A stretch of DNA of 64,000 nt, from NCBI GenBank assembly GCA_017558825.1, contig JAFYTO010000014.1, forward strand, positions 222,297 through 286,296, in the 5' to 3' direction. The notes below the pieces were generated by a model that was given only the letters and a program-made list of their open reading frames with translations, ran no database searches and had not been told where the DNA came from. Of this stretch, positions 26,586-36,078 are shown piece after piece (positions within the stretch are counted from its first letter, which is position 1; each line of letters starts with the position of its first letter). The translations under genes were made by a program, and so were the position numbers. Source of the DNA: Clostridia bacterium. Lineage in GTDB: Bacteria; Bacillota; Clostridia; Christensenellales; Borkfalkiaceae.

Positions 26586-26960
26586 TTAACTATTTTTAGC
26601 ACAACTTAGGCAAACGCCGTTCACCGTTAAATCTATGCCTAAAACGGTATTTACATTACCCTTTGCATTTTCTATTATATCACTAATATTTACATTGTCA
26701 ATATCAAAAACGCAATGACAGTTAACACATTTAAAATGAGCATGGCTGTGAAGCGTTTTATCAAACCTATCTCCGCCTGAAATTGCTAAACGCCTTATTT
26801 TATTTTCAAGTGATAGCGCATTTAAATTCCTATAAACAGTTGCCAAATTTACAGATGGTAATTCAGCCTTACAGCGCATTAGAATAGTTTCCGCCGTTGG
26901 ATGATCACAACTATTTAATACTGCATTTAAAACCACTTGTTTCTGCTTGGTTTCTCTCAT
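26586..26960 (-). CDS. perR: Fur-family regulator, PerR-type
   Basis: Metal-dependent repressor of 124 residues. The winged helix includes HPTAETIL with the PerR-type sensing His and NLATVYRNL. The metal region HAHFKCVNCHCVFD holds H.H, a CxxC and an Asp where PerR proteins have Asp104 and Fur proteins have Glu; a second CxxC (VCLSCAKN) completes the structural zinc site. These point to peroxide sensing. It sits upstream of rubrerythrin and downstream of a perfect 7-1-7 box, so it probably controls itself. Assignment to PerR rather than Fur is inference. Confidence 0.82.
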   Translation of the reverse strand: MRETKQKQVVLNAVLNSCDHPTAETILMRCKAELPSVNLATVYRNLNALSLENKIRRLAISGGDRFDKTLHSHAHFKCVNCHCVFDIDNVNISDIIENAKGNVNTVLGIDLTVNGVCLSCAKNS

Positions 26961-26975
26961 ATTAAAATTCCTTAT

Positions 26976-26990
26976 TGATAATGATTATCA
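26976..26990. promoter_or_regulatory. Fur/PerR-type 7-1-7 operator
   Basis: TGATAATGATTATCA is a perfect 7-1-7 inverted repeat identical to the Bacillus Fur box consensus (PerR boxes usually read TTATAATnATTATAA). It lies two bases downstream of the -10 element of the regulator gene. Confidence 0.85.
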
Positions 26991-26992
26991 TT

Positions 26993-27021
26993 ATTATAAA
27001 GTATAAAAATTATATTGTCAA
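26993..27021 (-). promoter_or_regulatory. Promoter of the PerR-type regulator
   Basis: Minus-strand TTGACA (27016-27021), 17-base spacer, TATAAT (26993-26998): full consensus, with the operator immediately after it. Confidence 0.85.
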
Positions 27022-27102
27022 TAGTTTTTTTAAATTTTTTTTAATTTTTTTAACAAAAAATTGGCATAGAAGTAATTAAAAGTTAAAATTAGGTTAAATT
27101 AG

Positions 27103-27131
27103 TTGATATTCTTAAAAAAATAATATAAAAT
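27103..27131 (+). promoter_or_regulatory. Promoter of the lipid kinase gene
   Basis: TTGATA (27103-27108), 17-base spacer, TAAAAT (27126-27131), divergent from the perR promoter. Confidence 0.65.
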
Positions 27132-27165
27132 ATATTTATTACAATTACGTAAGAGTAAGTGAGTT

Positions 27166-28065
27166 ATGAAGCATATATTTATTATTAACCCAAACGCGGG
27201 CATTGTTAGTACTTTTGATAAAACGTATAACGCAATCAAAGAGTACGAAAACAAATATGACATTTTAATACATAGAACTACAGGCGAAAGAGAAGCTACA
27301 CAATTTATTAAGGATTACGCTAAACAAAATAAAGGCGAACATTTACGCTTTTATGCTTGCGGTGGTGACGGAACTATAAATGAAGTTGCAAACGGAGTTA
27401 TGGGGCTTGAAAATGCAAGCATGTCGGTTTATCCTTGCGGTAGTGGCAACGACTTTGTTAAAGCTATTGGTGGTAGCGAAAAATATTTGGATTTAGAAAA
27501 ATTATTAAACGCTAAAACTAAAAAAATCGACCTTATCCACATCAAAAATCACTGCTATTGCGTAAACGTATGTAATTTTGGTTTTGACGCATTAGTTGCA
27601 AAAATAGCAAACTCATTAAAAGGCTCTAAAATTAAGCGCCCTTACGAAGTTGGCAAAGTTCTAGCAATTTTTTGCGGTATGAGAAATAAAATTACTTTGG
27701 AAGCAGATGGCAAGATTTTAAATAAAGATGGTTTAATGCTCTTAACTACCCTAGCCAACGGCGATTACGTTGGTGGCAAATACCAATGTGCACCACGCTA
27801 CAAAGTTGACGATGGCTTAATGGAAATTTGCCTTGTTAAACCCGTTTCGGTGTTCACTTTCTTAAAACTTGCTAAGCAATATGAAAAAGGCAACCATTTA
27901 GATGATAAGCGTTTTGAAAAATACATAACTTACACTCAAGCTAAAAACGTTAAAATTTATTCTAAAAAACCATTTAATATTTGCATTGACGGCGAAATAA
28001 TAAATGGCAATGAATTTGAAATTGAAATAATTGAAAAGGCAATTGATTTTGCTGTTATTGAATAA
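27166..28065 (+). CDS. Diacylglycerol kinase-family lipid kinase (YegS/DagK-like)
   Basis: Cytoplasmic kinase that phosphorylates diacylglycerol or a related lipid. The 299 residues open with the nucleotide-binding strand FIINPNAG, then CGGDGTINEVANG near 66 and YPCGSGNDFVK near 92, then the beta-rich C-terminal domain with GGKYQCAPRYKVDDGLMEI. Length is normal. It lies nine bases before a glycosyltransferase gene and shares its promoter, pointing to a membrane-lipid or polymer role. The ATG follows a modest GTAAGTGAG site. Confidence 0.88.
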   Translation: MKHIFIINPNAGIVSTFDKTYNAIKEYENKYDILIHRTTGEREATQFIKDYAKQNKGEHLRFYACGGDGTINEVANGVMGLENASMSVYPCGSGNDFVKAIGGSEKYLDLEKLLNAKTKKIDLIHIKNHCYCVNVCNFGFDALVAKIANSLKGSKIKRPYEVGKVLAIFCGMRNKITLEADGKILNKDGLMLLTTLANGDYVGGKYQCAPRYKVDDGLMEICLVKPVSVFTFLKLAKQYEKGNHLDDKRFEKYITYTQAKNVKIYSKKPFNICIDGEIINGNEFEIEIIEKAIDFAVIE

Positions 28066-28074
28066 GGATAAATT

Positions 28075-29166
28075 ATGGAAAACATTAACAAAACTGTAGT
28101 TATAATACCATGCTACGAACCGCCTTTCGTTGTAAACGACTACGTTAAAGAATTAACTAGCCATGAAAACGTAGAGGTTGTAGCCGTAAACGATGGTAGT
28201 GCTAAAGAATTTGACAGAGTATTTGAAGCTCTTAAAACTATTGAAAAATGCACTGTAATTTCATATGAAGTTAATCAAGGCAAAGGCCACGCATTAAAAG
28301 TTGCACTTGAATACTGCAAGCAAAACTACTCTGAAAATGATAACTTTGTAACTGCTGACTGTGACGGCCAACACTACGTTAAAGACGTGCTTAGTTGTGC
28401 CAAAAGCGCAAATGAAAACAAAAACAGCTTAATTTTAGGCGTGCGTGACTTTTCACTACCACAAGTTCCTGCTCGCAGTAAATTTGGAAATATAAACACA
28501 AGAAGAATGTTTGCCTTTTTATACGGCATACAAATTAGCGACACACAAACTGGCTTACGCGCATTTAACTACAGCTTAATAGACCACCTTTTAGCTGTTA
28601 AAGGCGAAAGATTTGAATATGAAATGAGCATGCTTATTCAAATGCCTCGCAACGGCCACAATATTGTTGAAGTTCCTATTGACACGGTTTATGAAAAAAA
28701 GCAAGAAGACGTAAATACTCGTTCTCATTTTAAAACTTTTGAAGATAGCGTTAAGGTTTGGGGCGTTTTACTTGGCAATATGGCAAACTTTATATTTGCT
28801 GGTTTAATTGCAACACTTATTGACCTTGGCATATTTGCACTTCTCTATTACATAGGCTTTAAGAATTTAAGCGATAACGCTGAAACCCGCACACTTCTTT
28901 CTTCAGTTATTGCAAGAGTTTGCTCATCAACAGTAAACTTCTTGATGTGTAAAAAAGTTGTGTTCCATAGTAGCAATAAATTCTCATCACTTAAATATTA
29001 CGCACTTTGGATTATGCAATTGGGCGCATCTTACTTATTTACATACCTTATAGGCAACTTGCTTCTTGGAACGTTAATAGTATTAGTAAAAGCTGTATTT
29101 GATACGATTATAAGCTTACTTAGCTACAAAATTCAGCAAATTTGGGTATTTAAAAAGAATAAATAA
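28075..29166 (+). CDS. Family 2 glycosyltransferase fused to a GtrA-like membrane domain
   Basis: Residues 1-230 are a GT-A glycosyltransferase like dolichyl-phosphate mannose synthase: VIIPCYEPP, AVNDGS, NQGKGHALK and the metal-binding TADCDGQH, then SDTQTGLRAF. Residues about 235-360 form four membrane helices of the GtrA type, which helps move lipid-linked sugars across the membrane. It probably puts a sugar on a polyprenyl phosphate for cell-surface glycans. AAGGATAAAT lies before the ATG. Same operon as the lipid kinase. Confidence 0.87.
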   Translation: MENINKTVVIIPCYEPPFVVNDYVKELTSHENVEVVAVNDGSAKEFDRVFEALKTIEKCTVISYEVNQGKGHALKVALEYCKQNYSENDNFVTADCDGQHYVKDVLSCAKSANENKNSLILGVRDFSLPQVPARSKFGNINTRRMFAFLYGIQISDTQTGLRAFNYSLIDHLLAVKGERFEYEMSMLIQMPRNGHNIVEVPIDTVYEKKQEDVNTRSHFKTFEDSVKVWGVLLGNMANFIFAGLIATLIDLGIFALLYYIGFKNLSDNAETRTLLSSVIARVCSSTVNFLMCKKVVFHSSNKFSSLKYYALWIMQLGASYLFTYLIGNLLLGTLIVLVKAVFDTIISLLSYKIQQIWVFKKNK

Positions 29167-29173
29167 CGAAATA

Positions 29174-29198
29174 AAAAAACTCCTTTATAGGAGTTTTT
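29174..29198. terminator. Bidirectional terminator between the GT2-GtrA gene and trxA
   Basis: AAAAAACTCC and GGAGTTTTT arms with a short TTTATA loop lie between convergent genes. Confidence 0.8.
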
Positions 29199-29203
29199 AT
29201 TTT

Positions 29204-29527
29204 TTATAAATATTTAATAAGCATTGCTGAAAGTTCCGCTTTCCCAGTTAAGCCAACACTCTTTTCTTTTAAAGCACCGTCTTTAAAAACCATCAAACAA
29301 GGAATGCTCATAACTCCGTGCTCAACAGCTAATTTTTCACATTCGTCAACGTTTACTTTAGCAATTATTACTTTATCATTTAATTCGCCGGCAAGTTCAT
29401 CTAATATTGGACCTTGCATTCTACAAGGACTGCACCAAGGTGCCCAAAAATCAACTAAAACAGGAACTTTGCTTTCTTTAATAGTAGAATTAAAATCAAA
29501 GTCAGTAAGGTGTTTTACATTACTCAT
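29204..29527 (-). CDS. trxA: Thioredoxin
   Basis: General disulfide reductant. The 107 residues contain VDFWAPWCSPCRMQGP with redox pair CSPC (Ser in place of the usual Gly) and the cis-Pro in MSIPCLMVFKDG. AAGGGGGAT before the ATG at 29525-29527 fixes the start; longer in-frame extensions have no such site. It lies 47 bases after hisS and closes the comM-to-hisS series. Confidence 0.93.
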   Translation of the reverse strand: MSNVKHLTDFDFNSTIKESKVPVLVDFWAPWCSPCRMQGPILDELAGELNDKVIIAKVNVDECEKLAVEHGVMSIPCLMVFKDGALKEKSVGLTGKAELSAMLIKYL

Positions 29528-29574
29528 ATTATCCCCCTTCAAATATTGTGCTACAATATTCGACAAAATATTCT

Positions 29575-30819
29575 TTAGAATTTAAAATTTACAATTTCAT
29601 CAACTTTACACTCAACTTGAGTAAAGTCAGCCATCTTTTTAACGTTTACAATACCGCTTTCAAGTTCATTATCGCCAAGAGCAATAACATATTTTGCATT
29701 AATTTTATCAGCATATTTAAATTGTGCTTTAAAACTTCTTTGCATGTGGTCAGTTTCAGCTTTAACGCCTTTTTGCCTTAAAGCATTACATAATTCAAAT
29801 GCCTTAAAGTTAGCATTGGCGCCTGAAGAAGCAATAAATACGTCAACGTTATCTTCATTAGGAATTAACACGTTTTCAGCTTCCATTAGCATTAAAACGC
29901 GTTCTAAACCCATGCCAAAACCAACGCCCGGAACGCTATCCCCACCAATTTGACTAATTAAACCGTCATATCTGCCACCACCGCACACCGTGCCTTGCGA
30001 GCCAAGTGAAGTTGTAACAAATTCAAATACAGTTCTTGTATAGTAATCAAGACCACGAACTATTTTAGGGTTTACGTTAAACTTTAAGTTAGATATGTTT
30101 AAATATGTTTTCAAATTTTCAAAATGCTCGCTACAATCTTGGCATAAATAGTCAGTAATTTTAGGAGCATCTAAGCAAATTTGCTTACAAGCATCTTCTT
30201 TACAATCTAAAATTCTAAGCGGATTTTTTTCATATCTTTGCTTACAAGTTGGGCACATAGCATCAACCTTACTTGATAAAAATGCTTTTAACGCCTTGTT
30301 ATATTCTGCTCTACATTTACTACAGCCCATACTGTTAATATTAAGTTCAACTTTTAAACCAAGTTTGGTTAATAAAGTATAGGCAAGTAAAATTACTTCA
30401 GCATCAAGGTCAGCACCTACACCGCCATAAAACTCTACGCCAAATTGGTGGTGTTCACGAAGCCTGCCAGCTTGAGGTCTTTCATATCTAAAGACAGGTG
30501 TAATATAATACATTTTAAGCGGCATAGCTCCGTTTTGAAGTCCATTTTGAATAAATGCACGAGCAACGCCAGCCGTACCTTCAGGCTTTAACGTAATACT
30601 TCTTTCGCCCTTGTCTAAAAATGTATACATTTCTTTATTTACAATATCAGTAGTATCTCCAACGCCTCTTAAAAACAACTCGGTATGCTCAAAAGTTGGC
30701 GTTCTAATTTCTTTTACTGCAAACGCCCTTGCAACTTCCCTTGCCATATTTTCAACGTAGTGCCACTTGTAGCTTTCACTTGGTAAAACGTCTTTCGTTC
30801 CCTTTGGAATTGTTATCAT
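29575..30819 (-). CDS. hisS: Histidyl-tRNA synthetase
   Basis: Class II synthetase that charges tRNA-His. The 414 residues begin with IPKGTKDVLPSE, followed by motif 2 in FRYERPQAGRLREHHQFGVE near 130, the His-specific block GGGRYDGLI near 275 and motif 3 GVGFGMGLERVL. The C-terminal anticodon domain follows with ALGDNELESG. A four-Cys pattern (CSKC near 165, CPTC near 190, plus CQDC) in the middle is a putative zinc insert. GCTCCTTA at 30823-30830, read as TAAGGAGC, gives the ribosome site. Nine bases after hslU. Confidence 0.97.
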   Translation of the reverse strand: MITIPKGTKDVLPSESYKWHYVENMAREVARAFAVKEIRTPTFEHTELFLRGVGDTTDIVNKEMYTFLDKGERSITLKPEGTAGVARAFIQNGLQNGAMPLKMYYITPVFRYERPQAGRLREHHQFGVEFYGGVGADLDAEVILLAYTLLTKLGLKVELNINSMGCSKCRAEYNKALKAFLSSKVDAMCPTCKQRYEKNPLRILDCKEDACKQICLDAPKITDYLCQDCSEHFENLKTYLNISNLKFNVNPKIVRGLDYYTRTVFEFVTTSLGSQGTVCGGGRYDGLISQIGGDSVPGVGFGMGLERVLMLMEAENVLIPNEDNVDVFIASSGANANFKAFELCNALRQKGVKAETDHMQRSFKAQFKYADKINAKYVIALGDNELESGIVNVKKMADFTQVECKVDEIVNFKF

Positions 30820-30827
30820 AATGCTCC

Positions 30828-32135
30828 TTATAAAATATACTTGCGTAAATTTCTAGATTCGTTACCGTTTAAGTGTTCTTCAACGTATTTTTTATCAATA
30901 GTAACGGTGGTAAGAGGAATTTCTCCACCTGCGTTAAACGATATATCTTCAAGTAAGTTCTCCATAACGGTATGAAGCCTACGAGCGCCTATATCTTCGT
31001 TAGTTTCGTTCATTTCTACCGCTATAGAAGCTATTTCTTCAATAGCATCACTAGTAAATACTAAATCAATGTTATCAACTAATAAAAGCGTTTTATATTG
31101 TTTAGTAATGGCGTTTTGTGGAAGAGTTAAAATATTTATAAAATCTTCCTTAGAAAGTGAAGAAAGCTCAACTTTAATAGGAAATCTACCTTGCAACTCA
31201 GGTATTAAATCTTCTATTTTTGCAATGTGGAATGCGCCAGCGGCAATAAACAAAATATAGTCTGTTTTAACAGCACCGTATTTAGTCATAACAGTTGAGC
31301 CTTCAACTATTGGTAAAATGTCACGCTGAACACCTTCTCTAGATACGTCTGCACCGCCTTTATTCGCTCTAGAAGCAATTTTATCTATTTCATCAATAAA
31401 TATTATACCTTCTTGTTCGGCACGCCTAACAGCTTCAGTATTAACGGCGTCAGCATCAATAAGCTTATCGCTCTCTTCGTTAATAATCATTTGCATTGCT
31501 TCTTTAACGGTTAATTTACGTTTCTTTTTACGCTTTGGCAAAACGTCACCAAAAATTGAACCAATATTTATTTCAGCGCCCATACCAGGCATAATTTCAA
31601 GTTGTTTAGGAGCGTCAACAACTTCCATTTCAATAACAAATTTGTCAAGCTTACCTTCTCTAAAATCATCAACAATTTGCCTTTCAAAAACTTCTGTTGG
31701 AGTTTCGCCCTTTTCATTTTGTTTAGCATCAATTAAATATTTAACAACGCGTTTTTCAGCTATTGCAGTTGCTTTTGAAGAAACAACGCGCATTTGCTCT
31801 TCTTTAACAAGCCTTACGCTACACTCAACTAAATCACGCACCATTGACTCAACGTCTCTACCTACGTAACCAACTTCAGTGTATTTTGTCGCTTCAACTT
31901 TTACAAAAGGTGCGTTTACAAGCTTAGCAAGCCTCCTGGCAATTTCCGTTTTACCAACGCCTGTTGGACCTTTCATAATAATGTTTTTTGGAGTTATTTC
32001 TTCTCTTAATTCTTTAGTTAATTGACTTCTTCTATAACGATTGCGAAGCGCAACTGCAACGGCACGCTTTGCCGAATTTTGACCTATAATATATTTGTCA
32101 AGTTGATTGACAATTTCTCTTGGCGATAAATTCAT
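30828..32135 (-). CDS. hslU: ATP-dependent protease ATPase subunit HslU
   Basis: AAA+ unfoldase that feeds proteins to HslV. Walker [10 protein letters not shown] lies near 57, followed by the GYVGRDVES pore segment, Walker [12 protein letters not shown] near 250 and sensor motifs near the C-terminus ([15 protein letters not shown]). The 435 residues match the usual length, including the intermediate domain. The C-terminal tail, needed to open HslV, is present. It lies nine bases after hslV. Confidence 0.96.
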   Translation of the reverse strand: MNLSPREIVNQLDKYIIGQNSAKRAVAVALRNRYRRSQLTKELREEITPKNIIMKGPTGVGKTEIARRLAKLVNAPFVKVEATKYTEVGYVGRDVESMVRDLVECSVRLVKEEQMRVVSSKATAIAEKRVVKYLIDAKQNEKGETPTEVFERQIVDDFREGKLDKFVIEMEVVDAPKQLEIMPGMGAEINIGSIFGDVLPKRKKKRKLTVKEAMQMIINEESDKLIDADAVNTEAVRRAEQEGIIFIDEIDKIASRANKGGADVSREGVQRDILPIVEGSTVMTKYGAVKTDYILFIAAGAFHIAKIEDLIPELQGRFPIKVELSSLSKEDFINILTLPQNAITKQYKTLLLVDNIDLVFTSDAIEEIASIAVEMNETNEDIGARRLHTVMENLLEDISFNAGGEIPLTTVTIDKKYVEEHLNGNESRNLRKYIL

Positions 32136-32144
32136 AACTTCTCC

Positions 32145-32684
32145 TTAAATCTTTTCAACAACAATATTATCGTTTGTAAATATGCAAATTTTACTTGCAA
32201 CTAATAAAGCCTTTTTTGCAATAACGTCTGCATCATAATCAGTTTCTTCAATAAGTGCGCGCGCTGCGGCTAAAGCATAGTTTCCGCCACTGCCAATAGC
32301 ACAAACTCCACCGTCTGGCTCTATTACTTCGCCTCCGCCGGACAATACTAGTAGATTGTCTTTATCAGCACATATCATCATTGCTTCAAGTTTTCTTGCA
32401 ACTTTATCTTCACGCCAAAGTTCTGCAAGTTCAACCGCACTGCGCATTAAATTGCCTGAATATTTATTTAACATTCCTTCAAACCTTTCAGTTAAAGTAA
32501 ACGCATCTGAAACAGAACCAGCAAAGCCAACAATAACTTTACCTCCAAATATTCTTCTTACTTTAACGGCGTTATTTTTAAACACTACAGACTCGCCCAT
32601 GGTAACTTGACCGTCACCAGCAATTGCAGTTATATTGCCTTTTTTTACAGCACAAATAGTAGTACCTCTAAATTCTATACTCAT
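32145..32684 (-). CDS. hslV: ATP-dependent protease subunit HslV
   Basis: Proteasome-like peptidase that works with HslU. The catalytic Thr should be Thr8 after removal of a short propeptide (sequence FRGTTICAV), similar to Bacillus ClpQ. Further family blocks are [23 protein letters not shown] and [16 protein letters not shown]. The 179 residues match the family. Three bases separate it from the topA stop, so the two are cotranscribed. Confidence 0.96.
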   Translation of the reverse strand: MSIEFRGTTICAVKKGNITAIAGDGQVTMGESVVFKNNAVKVRRIFGGKVIVGFAGSVSDAFTLTERFEGMLNKYSGNLMRSAVELAELWREDKVARKLEAMMICADKDNLLVLSGGGEVIEPDGGVCAIGSGGNYALAAARALIEETDYDADVIAKKALLVASKICIFTNDNIVVEKI

Positions 32685-32687
32685 ATT

Positions 32688-34961
32688 TTACTTCTCCTTT
32701 TTTGCCTCAACGTAATTACAATCTTTTTGAGAGCATTTAACCGCACCATCTTTCATTACCAAGAAATTTCCACATACTGGGCACGATTTCCCGGTTGGCA
32801 CGTCCCAACTTCTAAAGTTGCAGTTAGGATAGCCAGAACAACCGTAATAAACCGTTCCCTTTTTAGAAATCATTTTTTGTGCAGGTTTTCCGCAAGTTGG
32901 GCAAACGCCAACTTGTTCCGTTAAACTTTTAGTAACGTTACATTTCGTACATTTAACGTATTTTCCAAATTTACCGTTTTTAACAAGCATAACTGCTCCG
33001 CAAGAGCATTTTTCTTTGGAAATTTCATCGCCTTGTTGCATTTTTGTTCCACAGCTACTGCTTGGACAAGATAAATACTTGCCGTATTTACCCTCTCTTA
33101 ATATCATTAGCTCGCCACAATTAGGGCAAATAACTTCACTGACCTTATCATCAGGATTTTTAGTTTTTTTGCAAGACGTACAATATAAAAACTCGCCAAA
33201 TCTACCTTTCTTTTTAACGTATAAGTTACCGCAGTTTTCACAAGGTATATCAGTTTGTTCGCTATTGTCGCTAGTTGCAACTTTAAGTTCGCTAATAAAC
33301 GGATTGTAGAAATCTGCAACTACTTTGCGCCAATCTTTATTTCCATCGGCAACGTCATCGAGTTTATCCTCCATTTTAGCCGTAAAACCAACGTCCATAA
33401 TGTCAGAGAAATATTTAACAAGTAAGTCAGTTGCATCAAAGGCAATTTGAGTAGGAACTAAATACTTGCCTTTTCTTGCAATAAACTTACGCTTTGTAAG
33501 CGTGCCAATAATAGTGGCATAAGTTGAAGGACGGCCAATTCCGTTATCTTCTATTGCCTTAACCAAAGTAGAGTCCGTATATCTAACTGGTGGTTTTGTA
33601 AACTTTTGTTCTTTTTCAAGTTTCTTTAAAAGCAAAACGTCACCAACTTTCATATCAGGAAGTAATTTGCCGTTATCATCTTCATCATCGTTATTTACAA
33701 TGGTTGAAAAATCATAAACTGCAGTATAACCTTTAAACTTAACACTTTTACCACTAGCCTTAAAAGTGTAATCTCCTGCATTAACCGCCACTTTCATAGA
33801 ATTGTATTGAGCCTCAGCCATTTGAGAAGCTAAATATCTTTCATAAATTAACTTGTATAAGTTGTAGTGGTTTTTGTCTAAAATGTTTTTAACGCTTTCA
33901 GGCGTAACGCTAATATCAATTGGCCTAATTGCCTCGTGTGCGTCTTGAGCGTTCTTTTTAGATGCGTAAACGTTTGGTTTTGAAGGTAAATACTCTTGAC
34001 CAAAATTATTCTTAATATATTGCAAGCACTCGTTTTGAGCTTCTTGTGCAATGCGCGTAGAGTCCGTTCTAATATAAGTAACAAGTGCCAAATGTCCTTT
34101 TTGAGTTTCAACGCCTTCGTAAAGATGTTGAGCAAGTTGCATAATTTGCGGAGCAGATAATCCAAGTTTGCTAGCACCGTCTTGTTGCATAGTCGAGGTA
34201 GTAAACGGTGGAAGTGCGTGCGCTTTAACAACGCTCTTTTTAACGTCACTAACAACTAATTGGCTGTTCAATACGCTGTTGTAAACTTCAACGGCTTCAG
34301 CTTCGTTAGACGGTTTAAATTTTTTACCATTCTTTTCATTAAGTGCAATTTTAAATTCACTGCCACTGCCGTTAGTTTTAACTTTTGCCGTCACGTTCCA
34401 ATATTCTTGTGGAACGAAATTTAAAATTTTACGTTCAAGTTCTACCGCCAATCTTACTGCTACAGATTGCACTCTTCCTGCAGATTCACCGTCTTTAACA
34501 CGTGTTCTAACAAACGGAGACAATTTATAGCCCACAATTCTATCAAGAATTCTTCTAGCTTGCTGAGAATCAACTAAATTATAGTCTATTCTTTCAGGTT
34601 TAGAAATTGCAGTTTTAACCGCCTTTTCACTAATTTCATTAAATTTAATACGATGAGTTTTTCCCTTTATGCCTAAAACCTCGTATAAATGCCACGCAAT
34701 AGCCTCGCCTTCTCTATCAGGGTCGGTTGCAAGATATACAAGTTCCGCTTTATCTGCATATTCTTTTAATTCATCTACTTTTTTCTTTTGTTTAGGTTCA
34801 ATTACGTAGGTTGGTTCAAAATTATTGTCAACGTCAACGGCAAAACGTTTTTCAGGCAAGCCCCTAACGTGACCGTTACTACCTAAAACTTTAAATTTAC
34901 TACCTAAAAACCTTTCAATAGTTTTTGCTTTTTTTGGTGATTCTACTATTACTAATTGCAT
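32688..34961 (-). CDS. topA: DNA topoisomerase I
   Basis: Relaxes negative supercoils by cutting one strand. The Toprim domain starts LVIVESPKKAKTIE and has ATDPDREGEAIAWHL. The active-site Tyr is in TYIRTDSTR near residue 300. Residues after about 560 hold five consecutive Cys-type zinc ribbons (first CENCGNL.., last CPVCGNF.. to CSQKDC). Length 757 is typical of clostridial forms. AGGAGACTT precedes the ATG. Between dprA and hslV, as in many Firmicutes, but trmFO and xerC seen there in Bacillus are absent. Confidence 0.97.
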   Translation of the reverse strand: MQLVIVESPKKAKTIERFLGSKFKVLGSNGHVRGLPEKRFAVDVDNNFEPTYVIEPKQKKKVDELKEYADKAELVYLATDPDREGEAIAWHLYEVLGIKGKTHRIKFNEISEKAVKTAISKPERIDYNLVDSQQARRILDRIVGYKLSPFVRTRVKDGESAGRVQSVAVRLAVELERKILNFVPQEYWNVTAKVKTNGSGSEFKIALNEKNGKKFKPSNEAEAVEVYNSVLNSQLVVSDVKKSVVKAHALPPFTTSTMQQDGASKLGLSAPQIMQLAQHLYEGVETQKGHLALVTYIRTDSTRIAQEAQNECLQYIKNNFGQEYLPSKPNVYASKKNAQDAHEAIRPIDISVTPESVKNILDKNHYNLYKLIYERYLASQMAEAQYNSMKVAVNAGDYTFKASGKSVKFKGYTAVYDFSTIVNNDDEDDNGKLLPDMKVGDVLLLKKLEKEQKFTKPPVRYTDSTLVKAIEDNGIGRPSTYATIIGTLTKRKFIARKGKYLVPTQIAFDATDLLVKYFSDIMDVGFTAKMEDKLDDVADGNKDWRKVVADFYNPFISELKVATSDNSEQTDIPCENCGNLYVKKKGRFGEFLYCTSCKKTKNPDDKVSEVICPNCGELMILREGKYGKYLSCPSSSCGTKMQQGDEISKEKCSCGAVMLVKNGKFGKYVKCTKCNVTKSLTEQVGVCPTCGKPAQKMISKKGTVYYGCSGYPNCNFRSWDVPTGKSCPVCGNFLVMKDGAVKCSQKDCNYVEAKKEK

Positions 34962-34998
34962 AAGTCTCCTATAAGTTCGTAGATTTTGCTAAAATAAC

Positions 34999-36078
34999 TT
35001 ACTTTATTGGCAAATATTCACTTGCCGTGCCCTTTGTTATAACACCTTTAATTTCAAGCGATGAAATTATTGGCATAAGCGCAAAAATTTTTACGTCTAA
35101 TTCCGCGCATATATCATCAACTTTTGTAACGCCGTTTTTAATGACATTATAAACTTGCTCTTCCCTTTCTGTTAAATCAATTATATTATTAACTTTCGTT
35201 TCAAAACGTAAAACTTGTGAAATATCTTCTTCGTTTGTAACTAAAACTGCACCATCTTTAATTAAAGAATTACAAAGTTTGCCACCCTCATACGTTGGAG
35301 AGTAAGGAAAACAAAACACGTCTTTACCATAATCAAGTGCATAAGACGCCGTATGTCTAGTTCCACTTGTTAATGTACCGCTCACAATTAAAACTCCGTC
35401 ACCCAAACCGGCAATAATGCGATTTCTAACAGGGTATCTAAAATTTCTTGGCGCTACGTCAAGCGGATATTCGCTTATGAGTAAGCCTTTTTTAACAACT
35501 TTATTAATTAACTCGCGATTTGCTTCTATATCTAAATAATTAAATCCACTTGCCAACACGCAAATAACATTACCACTTTCAAGCGCGCCGTTAATAACCG
35601 CAGTATCTCCACCAGGAGCAACACCCGTTATTATTACAACTCCGCTTTTTGAAAAAGTATTTGAAAAGTTCGCCGTCATTTTTGCGTATTCTGTAAGAGT
35701 TTTGCGCGAACCTACTATAGAAAGCGTGTTTTTAGCGTTTAATAACTCTAAATTACCTTTGGCATATATACAAAGAGGATTAAACGGCAAGTCTAAAAGC
35801 CTTTTTGGATAGTTACTATCATAAATTGTTACCACGCTTACGCCTGAATTATTATAACTTTCAAGCAAAGTGTTAACGTAATTATTATTTATAGCAGTAA
35901 TTAAAGCGTTGCTTGTTAAACCGCAATCTACGCTATTCAAATAAGTTATTGCAGGTTGTAAATTGCTAAAAATTTCACCAACGTTTTCATAAAGCTCTAT
36001 AATTTTAACTTTATGTTTATATTCAAAATTTAAAAACCCATCAAGTAAAATTATAGCATTTCTATTTAAAGACGTCAT
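34999..36078 (-). CDS. dprA: DNA processing protein DprA
   Basis: Loads RecA on incoming single-stranded DNA during transformation; also widespread in bacteria not known to be competent. The 359 residues have an N-terminal helical part, the Rossmann-like core with LSIVGSRKTLTEYAK near 115, GVAPGGDTAVINGAL, SEYPLDVAPR and RNRIIAGLGDGVLIV, and a C-terminal winged-helix segment. It overlaps comM as ATGA, so both are coupled. Confidence 0.94.
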   Translation of the reverse strand: MTSLNRNAIILLDGFLNFEYKHKVKIIELYENVGEIFSNLQPAITYLNSVDCGLTSNALITAINNNYVNTLLESYNNSGVSVVTIYDSNYPKRLLDLPFNPLCIYAKGNLELLNAKNTLSIVGSRKTLTEYAKMTANFSNTFSKSGVVIITGVAPGGDTAVINGALESGNVICVLASGFNYLDIEANRELINKVVKKGLLISEYPLDVAPRNFRYPVRNRIIAGLGDGVLIVSGTLTSGTRHTASYALDYGKDVFCFPYSPTYEGGKLCNSLIKDGAVLVTNEEDISQVLRFETKVNNIIDLTEREEQVYNVIKNGVTKVDDICAELDVKIFALMPIISSLEIKGVITKGTASEYLPIK

